Origin: Porphyromonadaceae bacterium UBA7203
GTDB lineage: Bacteria > Bacteroidota > Bacteroidia > Bacteroidales > Muribaculaceae
Assembly: GCA_002490725.1 (NCBI GenBank)
Contig: DKUN01000012.1
Location: 163,965 to 227,964 of the forward strand
DNA: 64,000 nt
Direction of reading: 5' to 3'
The notes below the pieces were generated by a model that saw only the letters and a list, made by a program, of their open reading frames with translations, ran no database searches and was not told where the DNA came from. Both the position numbers and the translations under genes were made by a program. Positions 43,715 through 55,789 of this stretch are shown in pieces; within the stretch, counting starts at the first letter, position 1, and every line of letters starts with the position of its first letter.

Positions 43715-44251
43715 CTACATCCGGTTCAGCGGAGCAAGCACATCGAAGACCTCAGCGGCCGAAAGGGTGCGGCGCGAGCGCAGTTCGTCGGCCAGCAGTC
43801 CGGCGAGTTTTTTCACTCCGGGATGGGTAAAGAGGCGCCCGCAGTAGGCCAGCGACTTGCCATAGACGCGACTCACTTCATCGTCCTCGAGCGAGCAAAG
43901 GTGCGCGCCCTCATCACTGAGGGCCGAACGCAGGGCGCTGTCGGCATCGCCGGGCATCGAGGCGTGACCCTTATGAACCATCTGGCGGCAGGCAACGTTG
44001 GCCACAGTCATTGCGGCGGTGAGCTGAAAGCGCTTCAGCGACTGCTCCCAGAGCGCCTTCGCTCCGACGCGCGGAGCTATTGTCAGATAGAACTCAGTCG
44101 ACATGCACATTGCCTCGTCGGCATTTGCGTCAAGATCAATGGCCTCGAGCCACTCTTCGGCATCCCAGGCCATCAGGCTTATAGCCATGCCGGCGAGACC
44201 GAATGACTTATCGGTCTCGTCGGCATATTTTAGAACATCGTTTGATTCCAT
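43715..44251 (-). CDS. Conserved cytosolic protein downstream of porZ
   Basis: A 178-residue mostly helical protein with no signal peptide. It contains LMAWDAEEWLEAIDLDANADEA, LWEQSLKRFQLTAAMTVANVACRQMV and a C-terminal LLADELRSRRTLSAAEVFDVL. No family recognised. Its ATG overlaps the porZ TAA by one base (TAATG), so it is translationally coupled to a type IX secretion gene, which is the only clue to its job. Confidence 0.7.
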   Translation of the reverse strand: MESNDVLKYADETDKSFGLAGMAISLMAWDAEEWLEAIDLDANADEAMCMSTEFYLTIAPRVGAKALWEQSLKRFQLTAAMTVANVACRQMVHKGHASMPGDADSALRSALSDEGAHLCSLEDDEVSRVYGKSLAYCGRLFTHPGVKKLAGLLADELRSRRTLSAAEVFDVLAPLNRM

Positions 44252-46584
44252 TAGTTTACTACTACGATTTTTGTAACAGCAGCCTCGCCGGCGCCTTCGC
44301 CGGTTTCAGAGGCAAATACAAAATAGATGCCGCTACGCACACGGCGTCCGCTCGAATCACATCCGTTCCAGACGGCCATGCCGCCGTCGCTGCGGGTTTC
44401 GTAGACCGGATTTCCCGAAGCGTCGGCAATCTTCACCAGCGAATCGGCCTTCAGGCCTGCTATAGTGATATAGCCCGTATAGTCGGGAGTAACAGGGTTT
44501 GGATATGCGTAGACGTTCTTGTAGTCTTCGGCCGCAGGCGATGTGGTCGAATGGTAAACCGCAAGTCCCTCGGGCGTGCCTACGTAAATGTCATTGCTGT
44601 TTGAGTCAGGACAGACTGCAAGAACATCATTCGAGGGAATGTCGCAATTGTCAATCGTGAAGTGCTCGAGAATCTCGGTGCCGTCAGCGCTGACGCGATA
44701 CAGTCCTGAGCCTATAGTGCCGATCCATTTCTGATTGTTTTCGTCAACTGCAATCGAGGCAACTTCCACCTGATCGAGCAGGTAGTCGGCAAGATTAGTG
44801 CCGTCATTGCGGGGAACTTTAGGACGAACCGGAGCAAAACCGGAATTAAATACAAGGCTTACATCAGGAATAACAAACACACCTGATTCATAACCCAGCC
44901 ATATCCATCCGTTCTTATCAATTGCCATAGTCGGAATATCCCAGGTTCCGAGTGTAGCCCCATCAGCATCTACCGAACAGTCAATATGAACAGACTTTAT
45001 GCCCGTGGTCAATGGAGCCTCGTTTGCAGGCATCCTGATTACGGCAATACCATTACCACCTGTGACGACAAGCACTCCTTTCGCTTCATTGACAATCATG
45101 CGTGTTGAGTGATTCATTGTTAACCCAGGGATGGCATATGTACTCCAGCCGGAAGCTTTCACATTGCTGTCTTCCCAACTGCCCTTAAGAGCCTTAACTA
45201 TACTTCCATTTTTGTCACACAACCACAGATTTCCATAACTATCGACATACATTGATGTAAAAGAGCATTTTGCCAATCCGGTATTTGACGCATCGTAGTT
45301 TACAAACGTACCATCCTTGTAATTTATGAAGCGACCGTATTTATCGAAGAAACCGGCAAACACTTTATCAGGTTCCGACGGATGAATGCCAAATCCGCTC
45401 AATGACTTCATTAAAGCAGACGTAGGGCAGGCTTCGAACTGACGTGTCGACACATTATACACATCAATATACGACTGAACCAGATAGGACAAATTCAATA
45501 AACTGGAATTCTGGCAAACCTCCATCGTCGACATATAGAAATTGCCGGTAAGCGGATGCTGGATGATACGGCCAACGTTTGAGCCGGAGGTGCCACGAGG
45601 CTTGACTTTTGAAATCGTATAGGCGGAAGCCGCTGTGTCATAACAGCCATAGCCGGAGGCATCAGCCAGCCAAACAGTCGCGCCTGTGCCGCTCCAGTCG
45701 GCAGCTTTCTGGCCATTGGCGGCTGCTACGGTTTTCTCGGTCACGGTACCGTCGGCTGCTACATAGGCCAGAGTCTGCCCCATGGCAATCATCAAGCCGT
45801 TGCGCGTGGGCTGCGTATTTCCCAGAGCAATCGTCTTACCGGTCATCAACGTGGAGCGTGCAACAATACTGCCTGAAAAGTCAAACACATAAGCCGCGCT
45901 GACATGAGTTGCCAAAACCTTGTCGGTGCCAAGGCGAGTCAGACCTGTCGATGGATAAAAACCATAATTTACTTTCTTAAACGAAACGTCAAAATTATGA
46001 TGTGAACCGGTCTGACTTGCATAATACATTTCATTATCAGCATACCATCCGACCCACAACACTATGTTCCGGGCAGTCGCTGCAATGCGGGTAATCTGCT
46101 TGCCCCACAGACAACTTTCTACAATGGCCCCGTGAGAGGCATCGACAATCAACATGCCGCTGTCAGTGCCGACAAAAGCCTTGCCGTTGGCGAAGCCTAC
46201 GTCGTTGACGGTTTTCGAAGCGGTAATCGCTGCGTCGCGCAAATCGGGCACATTGACTACTCGACCGTCGTCAAAAACCAGGTCGATGTCATAGTCTTCG
46301 TAGACAACAAACAGATATTTCGACTCGGGGTCATACCATATATTTGTCACCTTATTGCCGTTCAGACGGTTAGCGCTATTCAGAGCAATAACCTCGTCGG
46401 TGGCCTTGTCGTAGCCGCAAAGGCTCGTACCGGCCAGAGTGTACACATAGTCGGGGGTTTCTATCACCCTGGAGGGTTCGCCATAGTTCGGATAGAGCTC
46501 CCATGAGCCCACGTAACTCTGGGCAACGGACTGGGATGCGAATCCCAACAGAATGGCGATGGATATGAATAGTTGTTTCATCAT
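44251..46584 (-). CDS. porZ: Type IX secretion system protein PorZ
   Basis: A 777-residue protein, close to the 776 residues of Porphyromonas gingivalis PorZ. A signal peptide (residues 1-21) is followed by the PorZ N-terminal propeller (SWELYPNYGEPSRVIETPDYVYTLAGTSLCGYD), two-component-regulator-like propeller blades (SMYVDSYGNLWLCDKNG, VASIAVDENNQKWIGTIGSGLYRVS) and a C-terminal type A sorting domain (YPNPVTPDYTGYITIAG ... GIYFVFAS ... TKIVVVN). PorZ is part of the attachment complex that adds A-LPS to secreted cargo. Its presence, with GldD and GldE, suggests a working type IX system. Confidence 0.88.
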   Translation of the reverse strand: MMKQLFISIAILLGFASQSVAQSYVGSWELYPNYGEPSRVIETPDYVYTLAGTSLCGYDKATDEVIALNSANRLNGNKVTNIWYDPESKYLFVVYEDYDIDLVFDDGRVVNVPDLRDAAITASKTVNDVGFANGKAFVGTDSGMLIVDASHGAIVESCLWGKQITRIAATARNIVLWVGWYADNEMYYASQTGSHHNFDVSFKKVNYGFYPSTGLTRLGTDKVLATHVSAAYVFDFSGSIVARSTLMTGKTIALGNTQPTRNGLMIAMGQTLAYVAADGTVTEKTVAAANGQKAADWSGTGATVWLADASGYGCYDTAASAYTISKVKPRGTSGSNVGRIIQHPLTGNFYMSTMEVCQNSSLLNLSYLVQSYIDVYNVSTRQFEACPTSALMKSLSGFGIHPSEPDKVFAGFFDKYGRFINYKDGTFVNYDASNTGLAKCSFTSMYVDSYGNLWLCDKNGSIVKALKGSWEDSNVKASGWSTYAIPGLTMNHSTRMIVNEAKGVLVVTGGNGIAVIRMPANEAPLTTGIKSVHIDCSVDADGATLGTWDIPTMAIDKNGWIWLGYESGVFVIPDVSLVFNSGFAPVRPKVPRNDGTNLADYLLDQVEVASIAVDENNQKWIGTIGSGLYRVSADGTEILEHFTIDNCDIPSNDVLAVCPDSNSNDIYVGTPEGLAVYHSTTSPAAEDYKNVYAYPNPVTPDYTGYITIAGLKADSLVKIADASGNPVYETRSDGGMAVWNGCDSSGRRVRSGIYFVFASETGEGAGEAAVTKIVVVN

Positions 46585-46593
46585 ATTGTTAAT

Positions 46594-47166
46594 TCATAGG
46601 ATTTCAAGCAGTCGGGCCATGGCGCGTCCGCGATGGCTGATAGCATTCTTGGCATCGGCCGTCATCCGGGCAAAACTCAGGCCTCCGGCCTCATCAGGGA
46701 TGAAGACCGGATCATAGCCGAAGCCGCCATTTCCCGCCGGCTCGCGGGCAATAACGCCCTCGACAACTCCCTCTACAGTCGTCAGCCGCCCTCCGCGACA
46801 CAGCGCAATGACCGTGCGGAAGCGCGCGCGGCGGTTATCAACGCCATCGAGTTCGCGCAGCAGTTTGGCCATATTGGCTGCCGAGTCGTGGCCCGGACCC
46901 GCATAACGCGCGGAGTAGACTCCGGGGGCTCCACCGAGGACATCGACCTCAAGGCCGGTGTCATCGGCAAAACAGTCAACTCCGTAGCGCTCGCTGATAT
47001 AACGGGCCTTCAGTTCGGCGTTACCCTCAAGGGTATCGGCGGTTTCGGGTATATCGTCGGTGCAGCCGATTTCGGCCATGGATTTGATCTCCATACCGTC
47101 ACCTACCATCCGACGCACCTCTTCAAGCTTGTGGGCATTGTTTGTAGCGAATACTATCACGTTCAT
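46594..47166 (-). CDS. rdgB: dITP/XTP pyrophosphatase
   Basis: A 190-residue HAM1-family house-cleaning enzyme: FATNNAHKLEEVRRM at the N terminus, ADDTGLEVDVLGGAPGVYSARYAG near residue 68, and GGFGYDPVF and ISHRGRAM later. It hydrolyses non-canonical purine triphosphates. It follows leuS by 27 bases and precedes porZ by 9 bases in the same direction. Confidence 0.95.
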   Translation of the reverse strand: MNVIVFATNNAHKLEEVRRMVGDGMEIKSMAEIGCTDDIPETADTLEGNAELKARYISERYGVDCFADDTGLEVDVLGGAPGVYSARYAGPGHDSAANMAKLLRELDGVDNRRARFRTVIALCRGGRLTTVEGVVEGVIAREPAGNGGFGYDPVFIPDEAGGLSFARMTADAKNAISHRGRAMARLLEIL

Positions 47167-47193
47167 TTAACGTATATCCGACTGATTTATTGC

Positions 47194-49956
<2,763 letters not shown>

Positions 49957-49979
49957 ATGATTTAGGTTTATTATGACTG

Positions 49980-49987
49980 CAAATATA
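49980..49987 (-). promoter_or_regulatory. -7 promoter element of leuS, TATATTTG
   Basis: Exact match on the minus strand, 23 bases before the leuS ATG. Confidence 0.55.
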
Positions 49988-49998
49988 CGCAAAAAATC

Positions 49999-50838
49999 TC
50001 ACATACTCAACCGACCGTACAAGTCAACTGTCTGACGGGCCGCACCTACGTCGTGAACACGCAGAATCGCCGCGCCGGCCTGCAGAGCCGCAAGGTTGGC
50101 GCCGCAAGTGGCCGGAAGCACGTCGGCGGGTGTCAGCCCGGCCGGTTTATAGAACATTGACTTGCGCGAGAGGCCAACAAGCATCGGCCTCTGCAAAGTG
50201 TCGATTACAAGCGGTAAATCCCTAAGCAGTTCGTAATTTTGGTCAACAGTCTTGGCAAACCCGAATCCCGGGTCAACAATAATGTCTTTCACCCCCCCGG
50301 CCGATAGTTCGTCAATGCGCCGCGCAAGGAAGGTAATCACATCGGCCGTCACGCCTCCCTGCGCGGAATAGTCGGTCAGCGACTGCATTGTGGCCGGAGT
50401 GCCGCGCATGTGCATGATGATAAACGGCACTCCATAGCTGACAATCACATCGTTGATTGCCTCATCCATCATGCCGCCCGAAATGTCATTTATGATGTCG
50501 GCGCCCTCGTCAAGCGCACGTCGGGCAATTTCGGCGCGGAAAGTGTCGATGCTCACCGGAATATCGCCACCAAGGCGCCGGGCCGCAGCCAACACCGGCT
50601 TGAGTCGACGCCATTCCTCCTCGGGGTCAACCTCCGGCGCACCGGGCCTGGAGGAATAAGCACCAAGATCAAGCATATCGGCACCCTGTTCAAGCGCATC
50701 GCCGACAGCACGTTCGCCGGCATTCCGCGCTCCGCTATAAAACGAATCGGGAGTGGCATTGATGATCGCCATGACAGCCGGACGGTCGAACTCAGCCAAC
50801 CTTCCGCGCAGGTTCAAACTAAACATTGTTGATTTCAT
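49999..50838 (-). CDS. folP: Dihydropteroate synthase
   Basis: A 279-residue TIM-barrel enzyme that joins p-aminobenzoate to hydroxymethyl-dihydropterin diphosphate in folate synthesis. MAIINATPDSFYSGARN (residues 22-38), LDLGAYSSRPGA near 56, SIDTFRAEIA near 95, NDISGG near 116, and DPGFGFAKT with SRKSMF near 214 are present. The second motif reads GAYSSRPGA instead of the usual GGxSTRPG, a mild variant at the p-aminobenzoate site. The leader is about zero bases: its -7 box ends 4 bases before the ATG. Confidence 0.95.
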   Translation of the reverse strand: MKSTMFSLNLRGRLAEFDRPAVMAIINATPDSFYSGARNAGERAVGDALEQGADMLDLGAYSSRPGAPEVDPEEEWRRLKPVLAAARRLGGDIPVSIDTFRAEIARRALDEGADIINDISGGMMDEAINDVIVSYGVPFIIMHMRGTPATMQSLTDYSAQGGVTADVITFLARRIDELSAGGVKDIIVDPGFGFAKTVDQNYELLRDLPLVIDTLQRPMLVGLSRKSMFYKPAGLTPADVLPATCGANLAALQAGAAILRVHDVGAARQTVDLYGRLSM

Positions 50839-50842
50839 GTGG

Positions 50843-50850
50843 CAAAGTTA
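50843..50850 (-). promoter_or_regulatory. -7 promoter element of folP, TAACTTTG
   Basis: Exact match on the minus strand, only 4 bases before the folP ATG, so the mRNA should be leaderless. Confidence 0.6.
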
Positions 50851-50950
50851 GGTATTATTTCCGAAAAAATGTTGCCTGACCTTGATTGGCGCCTGAAGCT
50901 GAATTCCAAACCCGCGGGCGCGACAGCGCGGTAAAGTCGCGGATTTTTTG

Positions 50951-50958
50951 TAACTTTG
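50951..50958 (+). promoter_or_regulatory. -7 promoter element of the dedA-rpe run, TAACTTTG
   Basis: Exact TAnnTTTG match 29 bases before the dedA ATG; divergent from the folP promoter about 100 bases away. Confidence 0.6.
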
Positions 50959-50987
50959 CGTCCGGAATTTAACCATAATATCCTGCA

Positions 50988-51650
50988 ATGAGTATTTTAG
51001 CACTTATCGATGCCCAGGGCCTTTTTAATATCGTGTGGGAACACATGAGCTATTTCTGGGTGTTTCTGTTCATGACAATCGAAAGTTCGTTCATTCCGTT
51101 CCCGAGCGAGATTGTCGTACCTCCGGCAGCATTCATTGCCATGAAGACAGGCGAGATGACAGTTGTCGGCGTGGGAGTGGCCGCGACAGCCGGCGCCCTT
51201 TTCGGCTCGATTATCAACTACGTGCTGGCCATGTGGATTGGCCGCCCTATTGTTTACGGATTTGCCCGCAGCCGGCTTGGCGCCATCTGCATGATTACCC
51301 CCGACAAGATTCAGCGGTCGGAGGAATATTTCGACAAGCACGGCGCCATGTCGACCTTCATTGGCCGTCTGATTCCCGTCATACGCCAGCTAATCAGCAT
51401 TCCCGCCGGCCTGGCCCGGATGAATTTCAGCAAGTTCGTGTTCTACACCTCTGCCGGCGCCGCCATCTGGAACATAATTCTCTGCGGCCTCGGGGTTCTG
51501 CTCGCAAAGACGGTCGACGAAAAAGACCTCTTCAACCGTATTGAATATTACAACGATTACCTTTCATATTTCGGCTATGGCATAGGAGTCGTATGCGTGC
51601 TCTACATTGTCTGGCAGCTTCTCAAACCGAAAAAAAATACTCAAAAATGA
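50988..51650 (+). CDS. DedA family membrane protein
   Basis: A 220-residue inner-membrane protein with the DedA/SNARE-associated domain: ESSFIPFPSEIVVPPAAF near residue 30, GALFGSIINYVLAMWIGRP, FIGRLIPVIRQLISIPAGLARM near residue 120 (with the conserved R-x(5)-R arginine region) and several membrane helices. DedA proteins move phospholipids or undecaprenyl phosphate across the membrane. It overlaps rpe by 4 bases. Confidence 0.92.
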   Translation: MSILALIDAQGLFNIVWEHMSYFWVFLFMTIESSFIPFPSEIVVPPAAFIAMKTGEMTVVGVGVAATAGALFGSIINYVLAMWIGRPIVYGFARSRLGAICMITPDKIQRSEEYFDKHGAMSTFIGRLIPVIRQLISIPAGLARMNFSKFVFYTSAGAAIWNIILCGLGVLLAKTVDEKDLFNRIEYYNDYLSYFGYGIGVVCVLYIVWQLLKPKKNTQK

Positions 51651-52297
51651 TGCAGATTGCCCCGTCGCTGCTGTCGGCCGATTTCGGCAGCCTTGACCGC
51701 GACATAGAAATGGTCAACGAATCGGATGCCGCGCTGTTTCACCTCGACGTGATGGACGGCCGCTTCGTGCCCAACATATCGTTCGGCTTTCCGATTATCG
51801 AGGCCGTAAGCCGCAAGGCGCGCAAACCGCTCGACGTCCACCTGATGATTGTTGAGCCCGACAAGTGGATTGACCGCCTCGCATCGATTCCGGGCGTGGA
51901 ATACATGAACGTGCACCTCGAGGCGTGCACCCACCTTCACCGCACCGTCCAGGCCATCAAGGCCGCCGGAATGAAAGCGGCCGTCACGCTAAATCCGGCA
52001 ACTCCGGTTTGCCTGCTCGAAGACATCGTGGCCGACCTCGACATGGTGTTGCTCATGAGTGTCAATCCCGGATTCGGCGGCCAGAAGTTCATTACCCGCA
52101 CTCTCGAAAAAACGCGCGCGTTGCGCCGGCTGATTGACTCAACCGGCTCCAAGGCGCTGATTGAGATTGACGGCGGAGTGAATCTCCAGACCGGGCGCCA
52201 ACTCGCCGAGGCGGGTGCCGACATTCTGGTTGCTGGCAGCTTTGTGTTCTCGGCGGCCGACCCTAAGGCCACCATTGCCGAACTGGCCCGACTCTGA
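51647..52297 (+). CDS. rpe: Ribulose-phosphate 3-epimerase
   Basis: A 216-residue TIM-barrel enzyme of the pentose phosphate pathway. APSLLSADFGSL at the N terminus, LDVMDGRFVPNISFG near residue 32, HLMIVEP, VLLMSVNPGFGGQKF near residue 137 and EIDGGVNLQTG near 175 are diagnostic and include the catalytic aspartates. The start at 51647 (ATGATG) overlaps the dedA stop; the two-step neighbour rpiB acts on the same sugar-phosphate pool. Confidence 0.96.
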   Translation: MMQIAPSLLSADFGSLDRDIEMVNESDAALFHLDVMDGRFVPNISFGFPIIEAVSRKARKPLDVHLMIVEPDKWIDRLASIPGVEYMNVHLEACTHLHRTVQAIKAAGMKAAVTLNPATPVCLLEDIVADLDMVLLMSVNPGFGGQKFITRTLEKTRALRRLIDSTGSKALIEIDGGVNLQTGRQLAEAGADILVAGSFVFSAADPKATIAELARL

Positions 52298-52329
52298 TTT
52301 TAACAGAAACACATTATATATAATATACG

Positions 52330-52776
52330 ATGAAAATAGGTATCTGCTCCGACCACGCCGGTTTTGAGCTCAAAGAGATTATCAAGGCTGAACTCGCCAA
52401 ACGCCCCGACGTCGAAGAGGTCATTGACTTCGGCACCGATTCAGCCCAATCGTGTGACTATCCTGACTTCGCACATCCTTGTGCCGAAGCGATTGAAAGC
52501 GGCCGCGTGTGGCCCGGCATCGGAATCTGCGGCTCGGGCAACGGCATTGCCATGACCCTCAACAAACACCGTGGCGTGCGTGCCGCAATTTGCTGGAATC
52601 CCGAGCTTGCCGAACTGGCCCGACTCCACAACGATGCAAACTGCCTGGTGCTGAGCGCCCGCTTCATTTCAACTGAAACGGCCCTTGAAGTGCTTGACGC
52701 ATTTCTCAAAACCCCCTTCGAAGGCGGACGCCATGAACGTCGCGTCGAAAAGATTCCCGTAGCCGATAACCGATAA
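52330..52776 (+). CDS. rpiB: Ribose 5-phosphate isomerase B
   Basis: A 148-residue LacAB/RpiB family enzyme interconverting ribulose 5-phosphate and ribose 5-phosphate. SDHAGFELK at the N terminus, DFGTDS, YPDFAHPCAEAI and the active-site loop GICGSGNGIAM with the catalytic cysteine at about residue 72, then NCLVLSARFI, are present. It lies 32 bases after rpe, giving a small pentose phosphate cluster. Confidence 0.95.
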   Translation: MKIGICSDHAGFELKEIIKAELAKRPDVEEVIDFGTDSAQSCDYPDFAHPCAEAIESGRVWPGIGICGSGNGIAMTLNKHRGVRAAICWNPELAELARLHNDANCLVLSARFISTETALEVLDAFLKTPFEGGRHERRVEKIPVADNR

Positions 52777-52790
52777 CCACAGACCGACCG

Positions 52791-53456
52791 GTGCTCTTTT
52801 CGTTCACCATCGAGATGATAGGCGCGCTGGCATGCGCCATTTCCGGCATACGCCTGGCCGCCCTCAGACGCTTTGACTGGTTCGGCGCCTACATTGTGGG
52901 CCTGGTAACCGCGCTCGGCGGCGGCACGCTCCGCGACGCCATTCTCTGCCAGCCGGCATTCTGGGTAGCCGACCTGCGCTTTTTTCTGGCCTACTTTCTG
53001 GTAACGGCCATGGCCCTGGCCATCGTCGTCGTGTTCAGCCGCCAGCTGGTCAGGCGCGAGCGCATGCTGCTGGTGTTCGACGCCGTCGGACTTGCCATGT
53101 TTACCGTCATAGGCATCGAGAAAGCCCTTGCGCGCGACTGCCCCATGTGCATTGCCATTACCATGGGCATGCTGACCGGCGCCTTCGGCGGAGTGCTGCG
53201 CGACGTTCTGCTCAACCGCGTGCCTCTGATTTTCAGAAAAGACATCTACGCCATGGCCTCGCTGCTCGGCGGAGTCTGCTACTGGATTGCTCGCTGGTCG
53301 GGCGGTTCGCCTGAAATCTGCGCAGTAAGCTGCCTGGCGGTTATCGTAATAGTTCGCATGCTCGCCGTGCGCTATAGCTGGCACCTGCCCGTTCTGTCGC
53401 CAAGCGAACATGATGCCGAAGCCGATACTGACGATAACTCCTCCCCCTCCCGATAA
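52791..53456 (+). CDS. TRIC (UPF0126) cation channel family protein
   Basis: A 221-residue membrane protein with two copies of the UPF0126 repeat: GALACAISGIRLAALRRFDWFGAYIVGLVTALGGGTLRD in the first half and FTVIGIEKAL ... ITMGMLTGAFGGVLRDVLLNRVPLIF in the second. The G-G-G/LRD signature and seven helices fit trimeric intracellular cation channels. The start is GTG, 14 bases after rpiB. The last 20 residues are acidic and disordered. Confidence 0.9.
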   Translation: MLFSFTIEMIGALACAISGIRLAALRRFDWFGAYIVGLVTALGGGTLRDAILCQPAFWVADLRFFLAYFLVTAMALAIVVVFSRQLVRRERMLLVFDAVGLAMFTVIGIEKALARDCPMCIAITMGMLTGAFGGVLRDVLLNRVPLIFRKDIYAMASLLGGVCYWIARWSGGSPEICAVSCLAVIVIVRMLAVRYSWHLPVLSPSEHDAEADTDDNSSPSR

Positions 53457-53496
53457 TTCACCCTTAACAGCAACAAACCACCATTACTCAATAATA

Positions 53497-54600
<1,104 letters not shown>

Positions 54601-54639
54601 CCCCCCCCATCCTCACTTCTCACTTAATAACAGACGCAT

Positions 54640-54843
54640 ATGAAAAAGTTTACAATCAAGGTTACATCCTACTTCATAACCGTGTTCATCATGGCCTTCA
54701 TGTTGTTCTTCATAACCGACATGACAGGTTTCCGCGACAAACACGACTGGCTCTACTACGCGACCATAGGCATATGCGCCGCCGCGGCAGTTTATATCCA
54801 ACCGAAAATTTCAGATTATATCACCAGGAAGTTAAAAAAATAA
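54640..54843 (+). CDS. Small two-helix membrane protein
   Basis: A 67-residue protein with two hydrophobic helices (about residues 9-28 and 40-54) and a lysine-rich C terminus (RKLKK). It follows ychF by 39 bases in the same direction. No family recognised. Confidence 0.6.
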   Translation: MKKFTIKVTSYFITVFIMAFMLFFITDMTGFRDKHDWLYYATIGICAAAAVYIQPKISDYITRKLKK

Positions 54844-54936
54844 AGATTCTCTGTCAGCCACCCCGCCTAAAACAGAACCATAACCACAACAAAACTTCGG
54901 GTTTTTGCGGCCCGCGACTGAATTTAGCTCAAAAAG

Positions 54937-54967
54937 TTGCGCAATTGACAGAAAACCTTTAAATTTG
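54937..54967 (+). promoter_or_regulatory. Bacteroidetes promoter, TTGC-N19-TAAATTTG
   Basis: TTGC at 54937-54940 and TAAATTTG at 54960-54967 with a 19-base spacer, 34 bases before the TPR gene. Confidence 0.6.
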
Positions 54968-55001
54968 CAGTTCGAAAACTGAAATCCACAAAAAGCACAA
55001 A

Positions 55002-55652
55002 ATGGCAACAAACGAACCCATTCTCCCCGCAGAGGAGTCTAATGTAACAGCCGACAACAAGGCCCGCTCCATCATGATGTGGGCATCGATTATCATCGCA
55101 GTTGTTGTTATCGGCGTTCTGCTCTATATCTTCGCTTACAAGCAGCCCGCTGTTGAAAAAGGCAACCGGGCAATCGGCGAGGCCGACCGCATAGCCCTGT
55201 TCGAAGGCAACGACTCGACCGCCCTCGCAGCCTATCAGGCCGTAGCAGCCGACCATGGCTTCGACGCCGGCAACCGCGCCAACCTCGAAAGCGCCGTGCT
55301 CCTTTACCAGAAAGGCGAATACCAGCAGGCCCTCGACTACGTCAGCAAATATGACGCAACCGACAACGTTGTCGGCCCCCTGGCCTACGGCCTCAAGGGC
55401 GACTGCCTCGTTAACCTCGACAAATATGCCGACGCCGTCAAGGCCTTCGACAAGGCTATCTCCGCCTCCGACAACAATCCTCAGCTCGTGCCCTACTTCC
55501 TCAACAAAAAGGCCGTTGTTCTGAGCGCCGAAGGCAAGCACGCCGAAGCCGCCAAGGCATACAAGGAAATCGAGCAGAAATATCCCTACTACGCCCAGCG
55601 TGCCGGCATTGAAGGCCGCCGCGTCCAGGCTGAAGCCCTCGCCGGCAAATAA
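55002..55652 (+). CDS. Membrane-anchored TPR protein
   Basis: A 216-residue protein with one membrane helix (residues 25-46) and a periplasmic region of TPR-like repeats (NLESAVLLYQKGEYQQALDYVSKY, AYGLKGDCLVNLDKYADAVKAFDKAI, FLNKKAVVLSAEGKHAEAAKAYKEI). The layout resembles the YfgM/Bacteroidetes cell-envelope TPR proteins. It has its own promoter and terminator, so it is monocistronic. Confidence 0.8.
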   Translation: MATNEPILPAEESNVTADNKARSIMMWASIIIAVVVIGVLLYIFAYKQPAVEKGNRAIGEADRIALFEGNDSTALAAYQAVAADHGFDAGNRANLESAVLLYQKGEYQQALDYVSKYDATDNVVGPLAYGLKGDCLVNLDKYADAVKAFDKAISASDNNPQLVPYFLNKKAVVLSAEGKHAEAAKAYKEIEQKYPYYAQRAGIEGRRVQAEALAGK

Positions 55653-55683
55653 ACCTGCCAGTCAATAACCACGACTTCATAAA

Positions 55684-55719
55684 GAGCGGACTCCCACCCG
55701 GGAGCCCGCTCAGTTTTTT
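55684..55719 (+). terminator. Rho-independent terminator
   Basis: GAGCGG pairs with CCGCTC and CTCCC with GGGAG, with one mismatch, followed by TTTTTT. It separates the TPR gene from the terminase gene. Confidence 0.85.
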
Positions 55720-55776
55720 CATGCTTGCCCGAAGCGGGCATTACTGATTCTACGAGTGACCGGGGCCGCTGGCACG

Positions 55777-55784
55777 TAACTTTG
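55777..55784 (+). promoter_or_regulatory. -7 promoter element of the terminase gene, TAACTTTG
   Basis: Exact TAnnTTTG match ending 5 bases before the ATG at 55790, so the transcript should be leaderless. This is the host's promoter type. Confidence 0.6.
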
Positions 55785-55789
55785 TGCCA

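Noticed and set aside
50919..50941. Inverted repeat CGCGAC/GTCGCG before dedA
   Set aside because: Only 6-bp arms in GC-rich DNA; no supporting evidence for a regulatory role.
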